64,000 nucleotides of DNA from Pantoea sp. SOD02 (GTDB taxonomy: Bacteria > Pseudomonadota > Gammaproteobacteria > Enterobacterales > Enterobacteriaceae), in contig NZ_CP102604.1 of the NCBI RefSeq assembly GCF_024707505.1, positions 2,976,001 to 3,040,000 of the forward strand. The letters are read 5' to 3'. Positions 48,247-59,238 of the stretch are shown piece by piece. Position 1 is the first letter of the stretch; every line of letters starts with the position of its first letter. The position numbers and the translations under genes were made by a program. The notes beneath the pieces were generated by a model. That model was not told the origin of the DNA. It ran no database searches and saw only the letters and a list, made by a program, of their open reading frames with translations.

Positions 48247-49263
48247 TTATTGCGCACCCAGCGTCAGACGGGCAACCTGGTTATTACGGATAAAACGACT
48301 TAAATCAACGGGCTGATTCTGATATTGCACGTCAACCGCACCTGGTGCGCCAATTTTCAGACGATACGGAGCCGTTCCGGACAAACTCAGCTTACCGCCG
48401 CTACGTTGCAGACCGCTGAACAACTTCTTGCCGGTCGCATCGCTGACTTCCAGCCAGCAATCGGCTTTGAAGTTCATCACGATGGCATTTGGATCGCCAG
48501 CCGGTTGGCTGACAGCCGCATTTCCGGTAGGCATCTGGCCAGCAGGAATGCTGTTCGCTGGCGCCGGAGACGTCGCCGCTGGCGGTGCCGTATCAATCGG
48601 AGCCTGGCTTGGCGAAACCACGGCGTTATCGCTGCCGTTGGTTTGCGCGGTATTGCTAGTGCTCGCCGCAGGTGCGGCGGTGTTGCTTTCCGGCGTGGCG
48701 ACAGCGCCAGCACCGTTATCAACTGGCGTACCGGCAGCGTTGGTATCCGCATCGGCATTGCTGTCGGTGCTGTTATCGCCCAATGGAATGGACTGGCTAT
48801 TGTCGCCGCTGCCGTTTTGATCGGCCATCGACACCAAATCAGCCTGTGACGCTTTATGGTTCTGCCACCACCACGCACCGGTTAAACCGACTACGACAAA
48901 AATCACCAACCAGGTGAAGATCATCAGCCAGCCATCGCGCTTTTTACGACGCTTACCCAATGAGAAGCTCTGCATCGGCTCGATCTTGGCCGCGCGCACC
49001 GGAGCCTGTTTTGCCATCATCGGCAGCAGGTCATCTTCCGGTACATGCACCAGTCGGGCATAGGAGCGAATGTATCCGCGCAGGAATGTCGACGCTAAAT
49101 CAGCAGGTGACTTATCCTCTTCAATATCACGCACGGTAGTAAGTTTCAGGCACAGGCGTTCAGCGACGTTTTGCTGGGTCAGCCCCATCTGCTCACGGGC
49201 CAGACGCAGGCGTTCACCTGTGGAATGTACTGCAGAATTCTCTTGAGTGGCTTCAGTATTCAT
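48247..49263 (-). CDS. rodZ: RodZ cytoskeleton protein
   Basis: RodZ links MreB to the cell-wall machinery and sets rod shape. The 338 residues have an N-terminal helix-turn-helix (about 17-85, [19 protein letters not shown]), a membrane helix at about 112-132 and a Thr/Ala/Pro-rich periplasmic linker (about 145-250). The C-terminal beta domain (about 255-338) begins [21 protein letters not shown]. It overlaps the upstream TPR lipoprotein gene by 11 nt. Confidence 0.97.
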   Translation of the reverse strand: MNTEATQENSAVHSTGERLRLAREQMGLTQQNVAERLCLKLTTVRDIEEDKSPADLASTFLRGYIRSYARLVHVPEDDLLPMMAKQAPVRAAKIEPMQSFSLGKRRKKRDGWLMIFTWLVIFVVVGLTGAWWWQNHKASQADLVSMADQNGSGDNSQSIPLGDNSTDSNADADTNAAGTPVDNGAGAVATPESNTAAPAASTSNTAQTNGSDNAVVSPSQAPIDTAPPAATSPAPANSIPAGQMPTGNAAVSQPAGDPNAIVMNFKADCWLEVSDATGKKLFSGLQRSGGKLSLSGTAPYRLKIGAPGAVDVQYQNQPVDLSRFIRNNQVARLTLGAQ

Positions 49264-49987
49264 TAGCTAAATAACGCTGGTACTGTATCGATTGTGGAAA
49301 ACTTCGCGCCAACCGGTCGCCATAACGTGTAACGTCAGCAGCGTTTCCCTGTTGCGCGGCGAAACGTATCTGTAACCACAGGCTCTCTGCCGTTGCCGGC
49401 AAACGCTGATGGTACACTTCTAAAAGCAGCGGAACCGACTGCTGTTCCTGCTGTTCAAGCCGCCTTTCCACTTCCCTTAGCAGTTGACTACCCTGCTCCG
49501 GTGCGGCATCCAGCGCGTAACCTAACTGCTCGCGCGCTGCGGCACTCTCATCAGCCTGCAGGTAACAATAGCCCGAAAACAGGAATGCATCCTGACGAGC
49601 ATCGATTTCCTGCGCCTCAATTGCCAGCTTAAACTGTTGATGCGCTTCGTCATACTGCCTTAAACCGCAGAGAAACGCACCGTAATTGTTAGCCACATAA
49701 CCATTCAACGGCGCTAACTGCTGCGCCCGCTGATAGTGCCAGCGAGTTTGCGCGCTATTCTGCTGCGCCTGCGCCACCCGAGCAAGGGCCAACGGGACAC
49801 GATAATCTTTTGGCGCTGCCTGCTGAGCACGCAATAAATTGCGCTGTGCGGCGGCATAATCCTTCACCGCCAGGTAGTGCAATCCGAGCTGCAAACGAAT
49901 ATCCGCTGCGCTTTGCTGTGCGGGATGATTGACACAACCGGTTACAACAAAGCCAGCCAGAATCGCTGCGAGTAATCCTTTACGCAT
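49253..49987 (-). CDS. pilW: PilW/PilF-type TPR lipoprotein
   Basis: The 244-residue protein has a lipobox VVTGC near residue 18 and TPR repeats from about 28 to 190 ([52 protein letters not shown]). PilW/PilF helps secretin assembly in type IV pilus systems. It lies between rlmN and rodZ, a common position in enterobacteria. The ATG at 49987 places the signal peptide correctly. Whether this strain makes type IV pili cannot be judged here. Confidence 0.88.
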   Translation of the reverse strand: MRKGLLAAILAGFVVTGCVNHPAQQSAADIRLQLGLHYLAVKDYAAAQRNLLRAQQAAPKDYRVPLALARVAQAQQNSAQTRWHYQRAQQLAPLNGYVANNYGAFLCGLRQYDEAHQQFKLAIEAQEIDARQDAFLFSGYCYLQADESAAAREQLGYALDAAPEQGSQLLREVERRLEQQEQQSVPLLLEVYHQRLPATAESLWLQIRFAAQQGNAADVTRYGDRLARSFPQSIQYQRYLANEY

Positions 49988-50062
49988 TTCAGTCTCTCCA
50001 TGAAAAATATGCGGAGAGACTGACATGAGTTACGCCCGGTGAATATCAGCAGGCGCTGGCTT

Positions 50063-51232
50063 TCAGAGCGCCTTCACAGAGATAGCTTCGCCTGCCATTT
50101 TCTTACGCAGCGTACGCTTGGTACGGTCGATCACATCGCCCGCTAGCTGACCACAAGCGGCGTCGATGTCGTCACCACGGGTTTTACGCACGATGGTGGT
50201 GAAACCGTAATCCATCAGGACTTTGGAGAAGCGATCGATACGGCTGTTAGAGCTACGGCCATACGGCGCGCCGGGGAACGGGTTCCACGGAATCAGGTTA
50301 ATTTTGCACGGCGTCTCTTTCAGCAGTGCCGCCAGCTCATGCGCGTTGTCAGTGCTGTCATTGACGTGATCCAACATCACGTACTCAATGGTCACACGGC
50401 CCTGATTGGCGTTGGACTTGCCGATGTAGCGTTTTACCGCCGCAAGGAAAGTCTCGATGTTGTACTTTTTGTTGATCGGCACGATCTCGTCACGAATCGC
50501 ATCGTTTGGCGCATGCAGCGAAATCGCCAGCGCTACGTCGATCATGTCGCCCAGCTTATCCAGCGCCGGCACCACGCCCGAAGTGGAGAGCGTAACGCGA
50601 CGTTTTGACAGGCCGAAACCAAAGTCGTCCAGCATGATGTCCATTGCCGGTACCACGTTGTTCAGGTTCAGCAGCGGCTCGCCCATGCCCATCATCACCA
50701 CGTTGGTAATCGGACGCTGACCGGTAATTTTCGCGGCACCGATGATTTTCGCGGCGCGCCATACCTGGCCGATAATTTCTGAGACGCGCAGGTTACGGTT
50801 AAAGCCCTGCTGCGCCGTCGAACAGAACTTGCACTCCAGCGCACAGCCTACCTGCGAAGAGACGCACAAAGTTGCGCGATCTGCTTCCGGGATATAGACG
50901 GTTTCAACCAGCTGGTCGCCCACGCGGATCGCCCATTTAATGGTGCCATCGGTGGAACGCATCTCTTCCGCCACTTCCGGCGCACGGATTTCAGCGCGCT
51001 GCATCAGCTTACCGCGCAGCACTTTGTTGATGTCGGTCATCTGCTCGAAATCATCGCAGCAGTAGTGATACATCCACTTCATGACCTGATCGGCACGGAA
51101 CGGCTTTTCGCCCATCTCAAGAAAGAATTCGCGCATCTGCTGACGGTTAAGATCCAGCAGGTTAATTTTTTCGTTTTTTGGGGAAACAACCACGGGGGAA
51201 GCGGACGACGGCGTCACAATCTGTTCGGACAT
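50063..51232 (-). CDS. rlmN: RlmN 23S rRNA/tRNA m2A methyltransferase
   Basis: RlmN methylates A2503 of 23S rRNA and A37 of several tRNAs by radical SAM chemistry. The 389-residue protein has the [4Fe-4S] motif CALECKFC, the SAM-binding [12 protein letters not shown] and the C-terminal Cys region near [12 protein letters not shown]. The enzyme depends on a [4Fe-4S] cluster. It lies between ndk and pilW. Confidence 0.97.
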   Translation of the reverse strand: MSEQIVTPSSASPVVVSPKNEKINLLDLNRQQMREFFLEMGEKPFRADQVMKWMYHYCCDDFEQMTDINKVLRGKLMQRAEIRAPEVAEEMRSTDGTIKWAIRVGDQLVETVYIPEADRATLCVSSQVGCALECKFCSTAQQGFNRNLRVSEIIGQVWRAAKIIGAAKITGQRPITNVVMMGMGEPLLNLNNVVPAMDIMLDDFGFGLSKRRVTLSTSGVVPALDKLGDMIDVALAISLHAPNDAIRDEIVPINKKYNIETFLAAVKRYIGKSNANQGRVTIEYVMLDHVNDSTDNAHELAALLKETPCKINLIPWNPFPGAPYGRSSNSRIDRFSKVLMDYGFTTIVRKTRGDDIDAACGQLAGDVIDRTKRTLRKKMAGEAISVKAL

Positions 51233-51282
51233 AATGTTCTCTGGCCTCGTTGTTACACGTTACGGCTCTGGTTAATAGTAGG

Positions 51283-51324
51283 AAAAAAACAGCGCCCTCG
51301 CTGAGGCTGGCTCAACAAGGGCGC
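51283..51324 (-). terminator. Intrinsic terminator of ndk
   Basis: On the minus strand GCGCCCT pairs with AGGGCGC around a 19-nt loop with an inner GAG/CTC pairing, then TGTTTTTTT follows. Confidence 0.82.
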
Positions 51325-51327
51325 ATA

Positions 51328-51356
51328 ATTGTACTACATCTGCTGCATGATGCCAG
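51328..51356 (-). promoter_or_regulatory. Putative sigma-70 promoter of rlmN
   Basis: CTGGCA, a 17-bp spacer and TACAAT on the minus strand are good matches to -35 and -10. The predicted start lies within the right arm of the ndk terminator, so transcripts from it would not form that hairpin. Confidence 0.45.
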
Positions 51357-51420
51357 GGGAACCGTTTCACAGATGTTGAACAGCTGTAAAGACGCGTGTC
51401 CGCTCAGGCCATCAACGCAC

Positions 51421-51852
51421 TTAGCGAGTGCGTGGGCAGACTTCGTTTTCTGCGAAGAAGTACGCGATTTCGCGTGCTGCAGATTCAGCAGAGTCAGAAC
51501 CGTGGGTCGCGTTCTCGGTGAAGCTGTCCGCGTAATCCGCACGCAGAGTACCTGCCAGCGCGTTGTCTGGGTTAGTTGCACCCATCAGATCGCGGTGACG
51601 CTGAACGGCGTTTTCGCCTTCCAGTACAGAAACCACAACTGGGCCAGAAGTCATGAATTCAACCAGACCATCAAAGAATGGACGGCCTTTATGCTCAGCG
51701 TAGAAGCCTTCAGCCTGCTCTTTGGTCAGGTGCAGCATTTTTGCGCCAACGATTTTGAAGCCCGCGCTTTCAAAACGGTTATAGATTGCACCAATCACGT
51801 TCTTAGCGACGGCGTTTGGTTTCACGATTGAGAAAGTACGTTCGATTGCCAT
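51421..51852 (-). CDS. ndk: Nucleoside diphosphate kinase
   Basis: Ndk moves the gamma phosphate between NTPs and NDPs through a phospho-histidine. The 143 residues contain the active-site His in [19 protein letters not shown]. Nucleotide-binding residues include [17 protein letters not shown]. It lies between pbpC and rlmN as in E. coli. Confidence 0.98.
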   Translation of the reverse strand: MAIERTFSIVKPNAVAKNVIGAIYNRFESAGFKIVGAKMLHLTKEQAEGFYAEHKGRPFFDGLVEFMTSGPVVVSVLEGENAVQRHRDLMGATNPDNALAGTLRADYADSFTENATHGSDSAESAAREIAYFFAENEVCPRTR

Positions 51853-51881
51853 GTTGACCTCTAGTTAGCATCCTGAAGAAT

Positions 51882-51898
51882 CCGGGAGCTCCTCCCGG
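51882..51898. other. Short hairpin in the ndk leader
   Basis: CCGGGAG, loop CTC, CTCCCGG form a 7-bp perfect stem 30 nt upstream of the ndk start. No T run follows on either strand, so it may be an RNA-stability element. Confidence 0.45.
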
Positions 51899-52020
51899 TA
51901 AGAAAACGCGCCGATTATAGGGACATCATGGCGCGTTGCCTATTAGCGATTAGCGGAATTATTGAAAATAATTGATTTTTGTCGGGGCACGCAGGCAAAA
52001 AGTATGCCATATCCAAGCAC

Positions 52021-54348
52021 TCAACCGCGGGTAAAGGCCACCGATGAGAGTTGCCCTGCTTCATCCATCACCACCAGTTGATAACTGCCCGGCTCATCCA
52101 GCACCAGCGCCGCACTCTTATTATTCGCGTCCCGCTCCAGCGGCTGCCCGTTCAAAAACCACCAGCGCTGCTCACCTTGTCCGCCCTGCACCGCTACCGG
52201 CATCACCAGCACCACTTTGCCCGGCAGCGGCTGTACGCGCTGACCGTTGATCACACCGGTAATCACCATCGGCGGCGCGTTGCCCTGATTGAGTGGCGGA
52301 CAAGCGAGATCGATCGGCGGCAAGCGCTGCGCACGGCGTTCAGCAACCGGCAGCCAGGGTTCAAGCGGCAGCGGCCACATCAGGCGCTCGTGACTTTGTG
52401 CATCCGGGCAGTCTGCTGCTACGCGCAATCCCCGGCTGTTCTGCCAGTAGCGCTGGCGCAAACCATTAACGCCTTCCTGCCCCGGCGCCAGCAGCGTTGG
52501 CGGCACGGTTTGATTCAATACCCAGCTCTGACGACGCTGGCGACAGTTCTCGTCGCCGATGGGCAACGGCTGGCCGCCAGGCCAGCAAATGCTCATGGCG
52601 CTGACCGCTTGCGGACGCGGATCGCGCGGCGCACCGTTCACCGGCATATGGCCAGCCAGCAAATTATTGACCTGATTCATCACCGGTACCGCCGAGGCAA
52701 AACCAAATTGCCCGGCGACAGGCGTGGCATCCGGTCGCCCAACCCACACGCCAATCAGATAGCGCGGCGTGATGCCAATCGTCCATGCATCGCGATAGCC
52801 GTAGCTGGTCCCGGTTTTCCACGCCAAAGGCGCAATCTCCGACACCGTGCCGCTGGCCGGCGGTTGCGCTGCGCCAGCCAAAATGCGCCGCACAATCCAT
52901 GCTGCGCCCGGCGACAGCAGCGGCCTTTCCTGCAGCGGCTGTGTCGTCAGCCAGCGCAACTGCGCCGCATTGCCGTGACGGGCAAAGGCGCTGTAGGCCG
53001 CCACAATCTCATCCATGCGTGTGCCGGTGCCGCCCAGCACCAGCGACAGATTGGGTTCTGCGCCGGCTGGAAAGCGCAGATTCAATCCCACGTTACGCAA
53101 ACGCGCAGCAACGGTTTTTGGTCCCAGCGCATCCAGCAACTGCACCGCAGGAAGATTGAGCGATCGCTCCAGCGCATCGCTGGCGCTCACCGGTCCGTGA
53201 AAACCAGAGTCGAAGTTACCGGGACGATAGTCACCGAAGCGGCGCGGCACATCCTGCAGCAGCGATTCACCATGTATCAACCCATCGTCCAGCGCCATGC
53301 CATAGACAAAGGGCTTCAGCACCGATCCCGGCGATCGCACGCAGGAGATCATATCGACGTGACCAAAACGGCTGTCGTCATTGAAATCCACCGAACCGAC
53401 ATAGCCGCGCACTTTCATGTTTTGGTGATCCACCACCAACAGCGCCAACGAGGTGCGCGGCGGCAAGTTACTTTTCAGCGACGCCGCCAGATTCTCCAGT
53501 TCGCGCTGCAGCGACACATCAATGGTTGAGGTGATTTTGTTGTCGGGTGACAGCGACAATAGGCGGCGAGCCAGCAGCGGCGCACGTTGCGGCATTTGGC
53601 GCGGCGGCAGCCACACCGCTTCTTGTTTGATATCGGCGACATCCTGCACTGACCAGACGTGATATTGCGCGAGGCGATCCAACACCTTGTTGCGTGCGGC
53701 TTCGGCGCGCTGTGGCCAGCGGTCCGGACGCAGGCGGCTCGGCGCCTGTGGCAGCACCGCCAGCAGCGCCGCTTCCCCTTTGGTAAGTTGCGATGGCGGT
53801 TTCCCCAGCCACATCCAGCTCGCCGCGCCAACGCCCTCAACCGTGCCGCCAAAAGGGGCGCGATTGAGATACAGTGTGAGGATGTCGCGTTTAGAGAGAT
53901 GATATTCGAGCTGTAGCGCACGCCACGCCTGCACCACTTTACCGCGCAGCGTGCGCGGTTGCGGATCAATAAGTCGCGCCACCTGCATAGTGAGCGTGCT
54001 ACCGCCGGAGACCACGCCGTGATGCAGCACGTTCTGCCCGACAGCGCGCACAATCGCCATCGGATTGATGCCGGGATGCTGCCAAAACCAGCGATCTTCG
54101 TAAGTCAGCAGCGCCTCGATATAAGCGGGTGAGACATCCTCCAGCGTCACCGGATAGCGCCACACGCCTTGTTGATCAGCAAAGCGCCACAGCGGTGTAC
54201 CGTCTTCGGCTACCACCACGCGCGCCGGCTGCAACTCACGCAGCGGCAGCGGCGTAAGTCGATCCAGCAGCCACAGCGCAGCCATTAGCAGCACTAAAAA
54301 AAGCGGCAGCCAGCGCCACCGCTGTAGTTGCTTACTTCCAAACATCAA
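52021..54348 (-). CDS. pbpC: Penicillin-binding protein 1C
   Basis: PbpC is a bifunctional class A peptidoglycan synthase. The 775 residues (E. coli 770) comprise an N-terminal membrane anchor (about 12-30) and a transglycosylase domain (about 55-225, EDRWFWQHPGINPMAIVRA). A transpeptidase domain (about 300-560) has the SxxK motif in SPGSVLKPFVYG and a KTG-type box in WKTGTSYG. A BiPBP C-terminal domain follows. It starts 3 nt after yfhM on the same strand. The pair is commonly linked, and YfhM is thought to act with PBP1C. Confidence 0.97.
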   Translation of the reverse strand: MMFGSKQLQRWRWLPLFLVLLMAALWLLDRLTPLPLRELQPARVVVAEDGTPLWRFADQQGVWRYPVTLEDVSPAYIEALLTYEDRWFWQHPGINPMAIVRAVGQNVLHHGVVSGGSTLTMQVARLIDPQPRTLRGKVVQAWRALQLEYHLSKRDILTLYLNRAPFGGTVEGVGAASWMWLGKPPSQLTKGEAALLAVLPQAPSRLRPDRWPQRAEAARNKVLDRLAQYHVWSVQDVADIKQEAVWLPPRQMPQRAPLLARRLLSLSPDNKITSTIDVSLQRELENLAASLKSNLPPRTSLALLVVDHQNMKVRGYVGSVDFNDDSRFGHVDMISCVRSPGSVLKPFVYGMALDDGLIHGESLLQDVPRRFGDYRPGNFDSGFHGPVSASDALERSLNLPAVQLLDALGPKTVAARLRNVGLNLRFPAGAEPNLSLVLGGTGTRMDEIVAAYSAFARHGNAAQLRWLTTQPLQERPLLSPGAAWIVRRILAGAAQPPASGTVSEIAPLAWKTGTSYGYRDAWTIGITPRYLIGVWVGRPDATPVAGQFGFASAVPVMNQVNNLLAGHMPVNGAPRDPRPQAVSAMSICWPGGQPLPIGDENCRQRRQSWVLNQTVPPTLLAPGQEGVNGLRQRYWQNSRGLRVAADCPDAQSHERLMWPLPLEPWLPVAERRAQRLPPIDLACPPLNQGNAPPMVITGVINGQRVQPLPGKVVLVMPVAVQGGQGEQRWWFLNGQPLERDANNKSAALVLDEPGSYQLVVMDEAGQLSSVAFTRG

Positions 54349-54351
54349 TGG

Positions 54352-57300
54352 TTAACGCACATTGAGTTTTTCCGGCGTGCTGCCAATCGCGCGCCATTCC
54401 GGCACATACATCGATTCCACCTGCGGCGGTGGCAAGCGATAGCTGCCCGGCGTCACCGCACGCGCCAGATACAGCAGCGTGCCCGGCGTATAGCCATCCA
54501 GCGCCAGCGCGGCGACAAAGCGGTCGTCACGGAATTCGATATGCTTAATGTTGGCTTGCTGCATATCCATCATGCTCTCTTTCAGCGCATCGGCACTGTC
54601 GCCTAAACTGGCGCTGCTGTCGCTCAGGTTCTGGTTTTCCAGCTCAAGTCCAGCAGGCAGCAGATCCACCACCAGCGCATCACTGACGCGCTCGCTGGCC
54701 GCGACTTTGAGCCGCACCACCAGCAGTTCGCCACTTTTCAGGTTGGTGAGATCCGCTGGCTTACCATCCAGCGTGAAGTACTCACGACTGATCTGCAGCA
54801 CGTTGCTCATCGGCGACGGTGCGGTGCGCGGATAGCCCACAACATTTAGCGTGCCGTAAAGCGGCGACGCGTTGTCGCTTTTCACCGACACGCCCTGACG
54901 CAGCTGATCTTCCGTCATACCAATATTGAGCGGCTGATTGCTGCTGAGCGGTTCCGCTTTGCCTTGTAGTGTCGCCTGCCAGCTTTCGCCTTTATGCTGC
55001 TGCAAGGTGCGGGCGGCGAGGAACAACGCGTTGTTTTCTTGCGTCGAGAACCAGCGCTGTCCGTGCACCGCTTTCGCCAGCTCGATCAGCAGCGGACCTT
55101 GCATCTCCGGCAGCAGCTGGTTTTCCGTCAACAACGACAAAATCAGTGCGCGATCGCGCACCGGGCTGCCGTAATCGCCGAGCCAGCTGTTAGGCTTACG
55201 TTCCAGCCCAATGCCCTGCGCCAGCGCCAGTTGTGCGCGCTGTTGATCGCCCATCAGCTTCAACGCCACGCCAAGCTGCACCATCGCCAGGCCCGATTTA
55301 GCCTGATCGCGCTTTTCATACAGCGCACGCAACGCGCCGAGCGGTGCCTGCTGCTGACGTGCCAGCACCAATCCGGCGTAGGCCTGCACGCTGAAACGCA
55401 AACCATCTGCATCGCTGCTCCAGCTGGTTTCGATTTGCGTGGGATCCTGCAGATAGCGCAGCAGACGTTCGTCGGCGCGGGTAATCACGCCATCCGGCAC
55501 GCTGTAACCGGCTTCGCTGGCGCGCAGCAGGAAATCAGTGACGTAAGCCGTCAGCCAAAACTCTTCCTGACTCTCTTTGCTCCACAAACCAAAGCTGCCG
55601 TTGCCGCGCTGCATGCCGGCAAGGCGCGCGATGCCGGTATCAATCGAGGCGCGACGCGCTTCATCGTTGCTGGTTTTGATGCCCATCGCCGTCAGCTGCG
55701 CATGGTTGGTGAACACCGACGGCCAAATGCCGCTGGCGGTCTGTTCAAGGCAGCCATAAGGATAGGCATACAGCGAACTGATGTAGCTGGCGATATTCAG
55801 CGGCGGACGGTTGCTGAGTGACAGCTGTCCGCTCAAGGTATCCTGCTGCAATCCATTGAAGGCGCTCGCCATCACCTGCCAGTTCTGACCGGTTTGCATC
55901 ACGTTATCGAAGCTCAGCGTTTGTGCCGGATAAGCCGGACGCACGCCAATTTTCCATTTGCGCTCGCTGGCTGCCAGCGTTTCGCCCGGCAAACTCATGC
56001 CGGAAACCTTGACCTGCACATCGCCCTCACCAAAGCCGCCCTGAGCTTTGACCGGAATTTGCAAAGTGGTGCGCGCGCCTTTCGCCAGCTGCACGCTGGC
56101 GGGGATCTGGCCGTTAAGGGCGATCTGGCCGCTGGCCGTGACGTTGATTTTAAGCGTCTGCGGTTGATCGGTGAGGTTGGTGAGATCCAGCGCCAGCGTA
56201 GATTGATCGCCGCTGGCCAGGAAGCGCGGCGTCGCCAGTTCGCTGATCAAGGGTGCAGCAACTACCAGCTTGCGATCGGCCGAGCCGAAGCTGTCGGCGC
56301 TCCACACCTGCGCCATCAAACGCAGTTCGCCATTGAACGCCGGGATCGGCAGTTCCAGCGTGCCTTCACCGTTGGCATCCAGCGTTACGGGCTGCAACTG
56401 CTGCGCCACGATCTGCACCTCGGTGACCGGCTTTTTACCGCCGCGCGACAGCGTATCGGCATCGTCGCCGTCACCGCCAAAGCGCAGCGCGGCCAGCTTG
56501 CCACCGCCTTCAATCAGCTGACCGAACACATCGTACTGATCGGCGTTATAGCGCTTGCGGCCAAAAAACGCGTCCCACGGGTTCGGGGTTTTGTAATCGG
56601 TAATGTTGAGCACGCCGCTGTCCACCGCCGAGAGCAATACCTGAACCTGCTGCGGCAACGCGCCACCTTCACGGCTGGCTTTGACCTTCACTTTTAGCGC
56701 CTGCTCAGGACGGATTTTATCCGGCGCGTCGAGCGCTAAGCTGAGGCGACGCGCTTCAGTCGCCATCGGCAGATGCAGCAAGCCCACCGCACGTTTCGGC
56801 GTGACGCCGCTGGCTTTGTCGCCGTCACGCACCACGATGGCGCTAAGATAGAGATCGTGTCTCTTCCAGCTGTCGCTAATCGGTACATCAATGGTCGCGC
56901 CGCCCGCCGGAACGTTCAGCGGTTGCCACCACAGCGTGCCGCTGCTGGATTCCACCATCAGATAGCCTTTACCGGCAGCAGGCGATTCCACCTGTACATG
57001 CGCGGTGTCGCCCGCCTGATAGGCGGTTTTATCGATTTTCAGTTTGACCTGATCCGGACGCAGCGCGCCGGTGCCGTTGGTGTTGTCCTGCCACCAATAT
57101 CCCGCCTGGAAACGCACGCTGCTAATGATGTTGTCGCCGGCATGCACTTCCAGGCGATAGGTGCCCCACTCCACCGGGAAGCTCACCTTCTGGCTGCCGC
57201 CCGCTGCAATTGTGATGCGCTGCTGCTCCTCCTGCAGATCCTTTTGATCGAAGCGCGACTGCCAGCCTTCGCTGTCAGAGAAGCTCCAGTAATAGTCGCG

Positions 57301-59238
57301 GCGTTCGTGGATCAGGCGCACATCAAGATCTGATGCCGCCAGTTTCTCGCCCTGCGGATTGGCGTAGACCACGTCGAACTCCGCCAGACTGTTTTCCGCC
57401 ACGGTCGGCTCATCGTGATAACGGTCGGTGCGATAGTCATATACCGATTCGCTGTTAAACAGCGGACGAATGCCGGGCAGCGCCGGAGCCGGCCAAATCG
57501 CCTGAGTCGCGCGGCGCGTCACCGGACGGCCGCCGGTTTCCAGCAGGCTGGCTTGCAGAATCAGATTGAGCGGCGAATGACTCTCTTTCCAGCTGCTCTC
57601 AACGTTGAGCTGCAATTTGCCGCTCTCATCCAGCTTCTCATCCACATCATCGAGCGAGCGTTTCAGCTCTTCAGTGATGTCGCCAAATTGATAGCCTGGC
57701 AGCGCGGCAACCGCTTCACGTGCCGGGCGCAGGAACAGCTGCCCTTGCAACTCGTTACCTGCGGCAGGCGCACCGTACAAATAGCGGCCTTCGACCGCAA
57801 AAGTAATGTCGTCATCTGGCGTCACCGGCTGCGCGCTGTTGGTTAGATCCAGTGCCATGCGCTCTGGCAGGAAGTCTTCTACGTGGAACGGCCAACTGCG
57901 CGGCTGGTTATCGCCGCTGTTGATGCGCAGCGTCCATTCGCCAGTCATTGCGGAAGCAGGTAACGCAAAACGATGTTGATAGACGCCGTTTTCCGGCTGC
58001 CAGACAAAGGTCTGCGACACTTCGCCATTCGGCTGCACCACTTCGGCTTTCACCGGCTGCGACGGCAATGGTTTGCCGTCAGCATCACGCAGCAGCGCGT
58101 TGACGATCACCGTTTCACCCGGACGATAGAGATCGCGCGGACCAAATACGAAGAACTGTTTGTCATAGCCTTGCGGACCATCAATCGGAAACTCAGCCAG
58201 ATCCAGCGCCGGACGATTGAGATCGATCAGCGAGGTTTGGCCCTTTTGTGTCGCCAGCAGCAGCTTGCCTTTGGCATTCGCCGGTAAGCGCAGATGACCG
58301 TTGCTGTCGCTGGTGCCGCTGGCGAGTTGTTTGCCTTTTTCATCCAGCAACTGCACGCTGACATCATCCAGCGGCGCGCCGTTGGCCAGGCTTTGGGCGA
58401 ACAGTTCCAACTGTTCGGGGAATTGGTGCAGCGATAAACCGATGTCGCTCAATGTGAAGAGTGTCGCCGGCTGCGTGTAGTTGTAGGTTCCGGCCTGTTT
58501 CATCACCGCCAGATAGACGCCCGGCTGTTTCAGCGCATCGACATCGCCCAGCGGCAGTTGCATTTTCTCGCGCGTATTGCGCGCCGGATTGAGATCGAAG
58601 CGTGCGCCGTAAACCAGATCGGCATTTTTCAGCAGCTCGCGCGATTCCCAGTACGACATGTTGTTGCCGTAATTCCACTGGGCGAGAAAATCGGCTAGCG
58701 AGGCACTTTTCACGCGGAAGAAATCGACGTCGACGTTATTCACATTTAATGCCAGCACCGGCAAACCCTGCGTCAGGCACAGCGGCAACAGCGATCCGCG
58801 ACTGGCAAAGCCCACCATCGGCTGGATATCGCGCGTGGTGAGCGTTTGGCTAAAAGGCGCGGATAAGGTGCTGCCATCGGCCGCTTTGAGACCGGCATCG
58901 ACGTTAACCGTCAACTTGCGCGACGGTTCAGGATGACGAAAACGCAGCGCTTTACCGTTTTGCGCCAGCTCCCAGCCGCCGTCGACCTTGCCGCTTTTAT
59001 CATCGGTAATTTGCACATGCGCGGCAAAATCCTGTTTGCTATCAAGTGGCGAATTGAAGGTCAACACCAGCGCGGCAGCGCCGTCGAGTTGCAGTTCGGA
59101 GAGATCGATAACGGATAGCGATTGCGGCGTTGTTGCTGCGGCTGGTGTTTCCTGCGCGTGACTCGTCAAGGTTACGCCGCCCAGTAATACACCACCGATC
59201 AGCGCGCTGAGCAGCAGCCGGTTAAAACGTTTTGCCAT
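54352..59238 (-). CDS. yfhM: YfhM-type bacterial alpha-2-macroglobulin, without lipobox
   Basis: This is a bacterial alpha-2-macroglobulin, a protease trap in the periplasm. The 1628 residues (E. coli 1653) show MG-domain repeats and a bait region. The thioester motif CLEQ lies in YPYGCLEQTASG near residue 1163, and the C-terminal TED and receptor-like regions are conserved. The N terminus differs: a plain signal peptide (about 1-28, ending TSHAQ) has no cysteine, whereas E. coli YfhM starts with a lipobox and Cys. The product is therefore predicted to be soluble periplasmic. It is co-transcribed with pbpC. Confidence 0.95.
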   Translation of the reverse strand: MAKRFNRLLLSALIGGVLLGGVTLTSHAQETPAAATTPQSLSVIDLSELQLDGAAALVLTFNSPLDSKQDFAAHVQITDDKSGKVDGGWELAQNGKALRFRHPEPSRKLTVNVDAGLKAADGSTLSAPFSQTLTTRDIQPMVGFASRGSLLPLCLTQGLPVLALNVNNVDVDFFRVKSASLADFLAQWNYGNNMSYWESRELLKNADLVYGARFDLNPARNTREKMQLPLGDVDALKQPGVYLAVMKQAGTYNYTQPATLFTLSDIGLSLHQFPEQLELFAQSLANGAPLDDVSVQLLDEKGKQLASGTSDSNGHLRLPANAKGKLLLATQKGQTSLIDLNRPALDLAEFPIDGPQGYDKQFFVFGPRDLYRPGETVIVNALLRDADGKPLPSQPVKAEVVQPNGEVSQTFVWQPENGVYQHRFALPASAMTGEWTLRINSGDNQPRSWPFHVEDFLPERMALDLTNSAQPVTPDDDITFAVEGRYLYGAPAAGNELQGQLFLRPAREAVAALPGYQFGDITEELKRSLDDVDEKLDESGKLQLNVESSWKESHSPLNLILQASLLETGGRPVTRRATQAIWPAPALPGIRPLFNSESVYDYRTDRYHDEPTVAENSLAEFDVVYANPQGEKLAASDLDVRLIHERRDYYWSFSDSEGWQSRFDQKDLQEEQQRITIAAGGSQKVSFPVEWGTYRLEVHAGDNIISSVRFQAGYWWQDNTNGTGALRPDQVKLKIDKTAYQAGDTAHVQVESPAAGKGYLMVESSSGTLWWQPLNVPAGGATIDVPISDSWKRHDLYLSAIVVRDGDKASGVTPKRAVGLLHLPMATEARRLSLALDAPDKIRPEQALKVKVKASREGGALPQQVQVLLSAVDSGVLNITDYKTPNPWDAFFGRKRYNADQYDVFGQLIEGGGKLAALRFGGDGDDADTLSRGGKKPVTEVQIVAQQLQPVTLDANGEGTLELPIPAFNGELRLMAQVWSADSFGSADRKLVVAAPLISELATPRFLASGDQSTLALDLTNLTDQPQTLKINVTASGQIALNGQIPASVQLAKGARTTLQIPVKAQGGFGEGDVQVKVSGMSLPGETLAASERKWKIGVRPAYPAQTLSFDNVMQTGQNWQVMASAFNGLQQDTLSGQLSLSNRPPLNIASYISSLYAYPYGCLEQTASGIWPSVFTNHAQLTAMGIKTSNDEARRASIDTGIARLAGMQRGNGSFGLWSKESQEEFWLTAYVTDFLLRASEAGYSVPDGVITRADERLLRYLQDPTQIETSWSSDADGLRFSVQAYAGLVLARQQQAPLGALRALYEKRDQAKSGLAMVQLGVALKLMGDQQRAQLALAQGIGLERKPNSWLGDYGSPVRDRALILSLLTENQLLPEMQGPLLIELAKAVHGQRWFSTQENNALFLAARTLQQHKGESWQATLQGKAEPLSSNQPLNIGMTEDQLRQGVSVKSDNASPLYGTLNVVGYPRTAPSPMSNVLQISREYFTLDGKPADLTNLKSGELLVVRLKVAASERVSDALVVDLLPAGLELENQNLSDSSASLGDSADALKESMMDMQQANIKHIEFRDDRFVAALALDGYTPGTLLYLARAVTPGSYRLPPPQVESMYVPEWRAIGSTPEKLNVR

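Noticed and set aside
52051-53529. 492-codon plus-strand frame opposite pbpC
   Set aside because: Antisense shadow with Arg/His/Gln-rich, low-complexity content and no ribosome binding site.
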